DNA from: Campylobacterota bacterium
GTDB lineage: Bacteria; Campylobacterota; Campylobacteria; Campylobacterales; Sulfurovaceae
Assembly (NCBI GenBank): GCA_003646525.1
Contig: QMKU01000009.1
Location: forward strand, 1 to 13,540
DNA length: 13,540 nucleotides
Reading direction: 5' to 3'
Part shown: positions 13,436 to 13,540 of the stretch, one piece after another
Position numbering within the stretch: the stretch's first letter is position 1
How the letters are laid out: each line of letters opens with the position of its first letter
Translations under genes and position numbers: made by a program
Notes under the pieces: model-generated
What the model saw: only the letters and a program-made list of their open reading frames with translations
The model's database searches: none
What the model was told of the DNA's origin: nothing

Positions 13436-13540
13436 TTTGCAGTACACGATATACGGTTTATCATCTTTCCATCTCCTTGCCAATGAATTAAGCACGGTAG
13501 GGGTCATGTGTTGCAAAATCAACTCACGAAGTGGGTGGAT
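13364..13540 (-). CDS. possible 3' end of a gene entering from the right edge
   Basis: The minus strand is open from the window end to a TAA at 13364-13366. The first part reads like protein (IHPLRELILQHMTPTVLNSL, then ARRWKDDKPYIVYCK), and KPYIVYCK vaguely recalls the active-site strand of rhodanese domains (KPIVVYC). However, the last 24 codons run antisense through the end of the beta-barrel gene, which is unusual. It may be a genuine convergent gene, a remnant, or chance. Confidence 0.25.
   Translation of the reverse strand: MHPLRELILQHMTPTVLNSLARRWKDDKPYIVYCKLKLIADTKVPRVEPCGQYRIGLS

Overview
The window looks like a chromosomal segment of a Campylobacterota (epsilonproteobacterial) bacterium of the Sulfurovum/Sulfurimonas kind. 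This rests on low G+C, dense same-strand operons, A-rich ribosome binding sites, many receiver/HD-GYP/hybrid-kinase genes and a C-terminal 'KKMHGWGG' protein type that I associate with that group. It is an inference from gene content; no rRNA or other taxonomic marker is present. No tRNA, rRNA, CRISPR array or intact transposase was seen.

Layout. (1) Positions 1-995 hold most of an RNA ligase gene whose start lies left of the window: the frame is open to base 3 and the upstream codons match the family. (2) Positions 996-2897 are decayed accessory DNA. They hold a possible 37-codon ORF, the tail of a FISUMP-type protein, an unrecognised 111-aa gene, and a broken Eco57I-like adenine methyltransferase in which motif I (DCGAGHG) now sits directly next to motif IV (NPPY) in another frame. 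About 370 bp of gene-free remnant follows. (3) Positions 2898-8260 are a tight four-gene minus-strand signalling operon: receiver with a ruined HD-GYP domain, FIST sensor protein, BarA-like hybrid histidine kinase (HisKA-HATPase-pseudoreceiver-receiver-HPt) with no sensor domain or membrane segment, and a second receiver-HD-GYP protein. (4) Positions 8291-8444 are a palindromic MITE-like element with two REP-like hairpins, ending just upstream of the operon's promoter. (5) Positions 8478-11392 hold an L,D-transpeptidase, an orphan FeoA, a puzzling structured spacer and pcm. (6) Positions 11487-13435 hold a nitrilase-family amidohydrolase, a divergent 171-aa conserved-type protein and a small outer-membrane beta-barrel protein. 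A short open frame runs off the right edge on the minus strand.

How they work together. The signalling operon is the most interesting part. FIST is known as an intracellular ligand-sensing domain; the kinase beside it has nothing of its own to sense with, so the simplest reading is that the FIST protein controls it in trans. The relay would run H77 to D485 to H637 within the kinase, then to D60 and/or D66 of the two receiver proteins. Of the two outputs, one has lost essentially every HD-GYP metal ligand and the other keeps the GYP half but has YD in place of HD. The operon may therefore signal through protein contacts, or through altered or absent cyclic-di-GMP hydrolysis. The remaining intact genes are ordinary housekeeping, repair and envelope functions.
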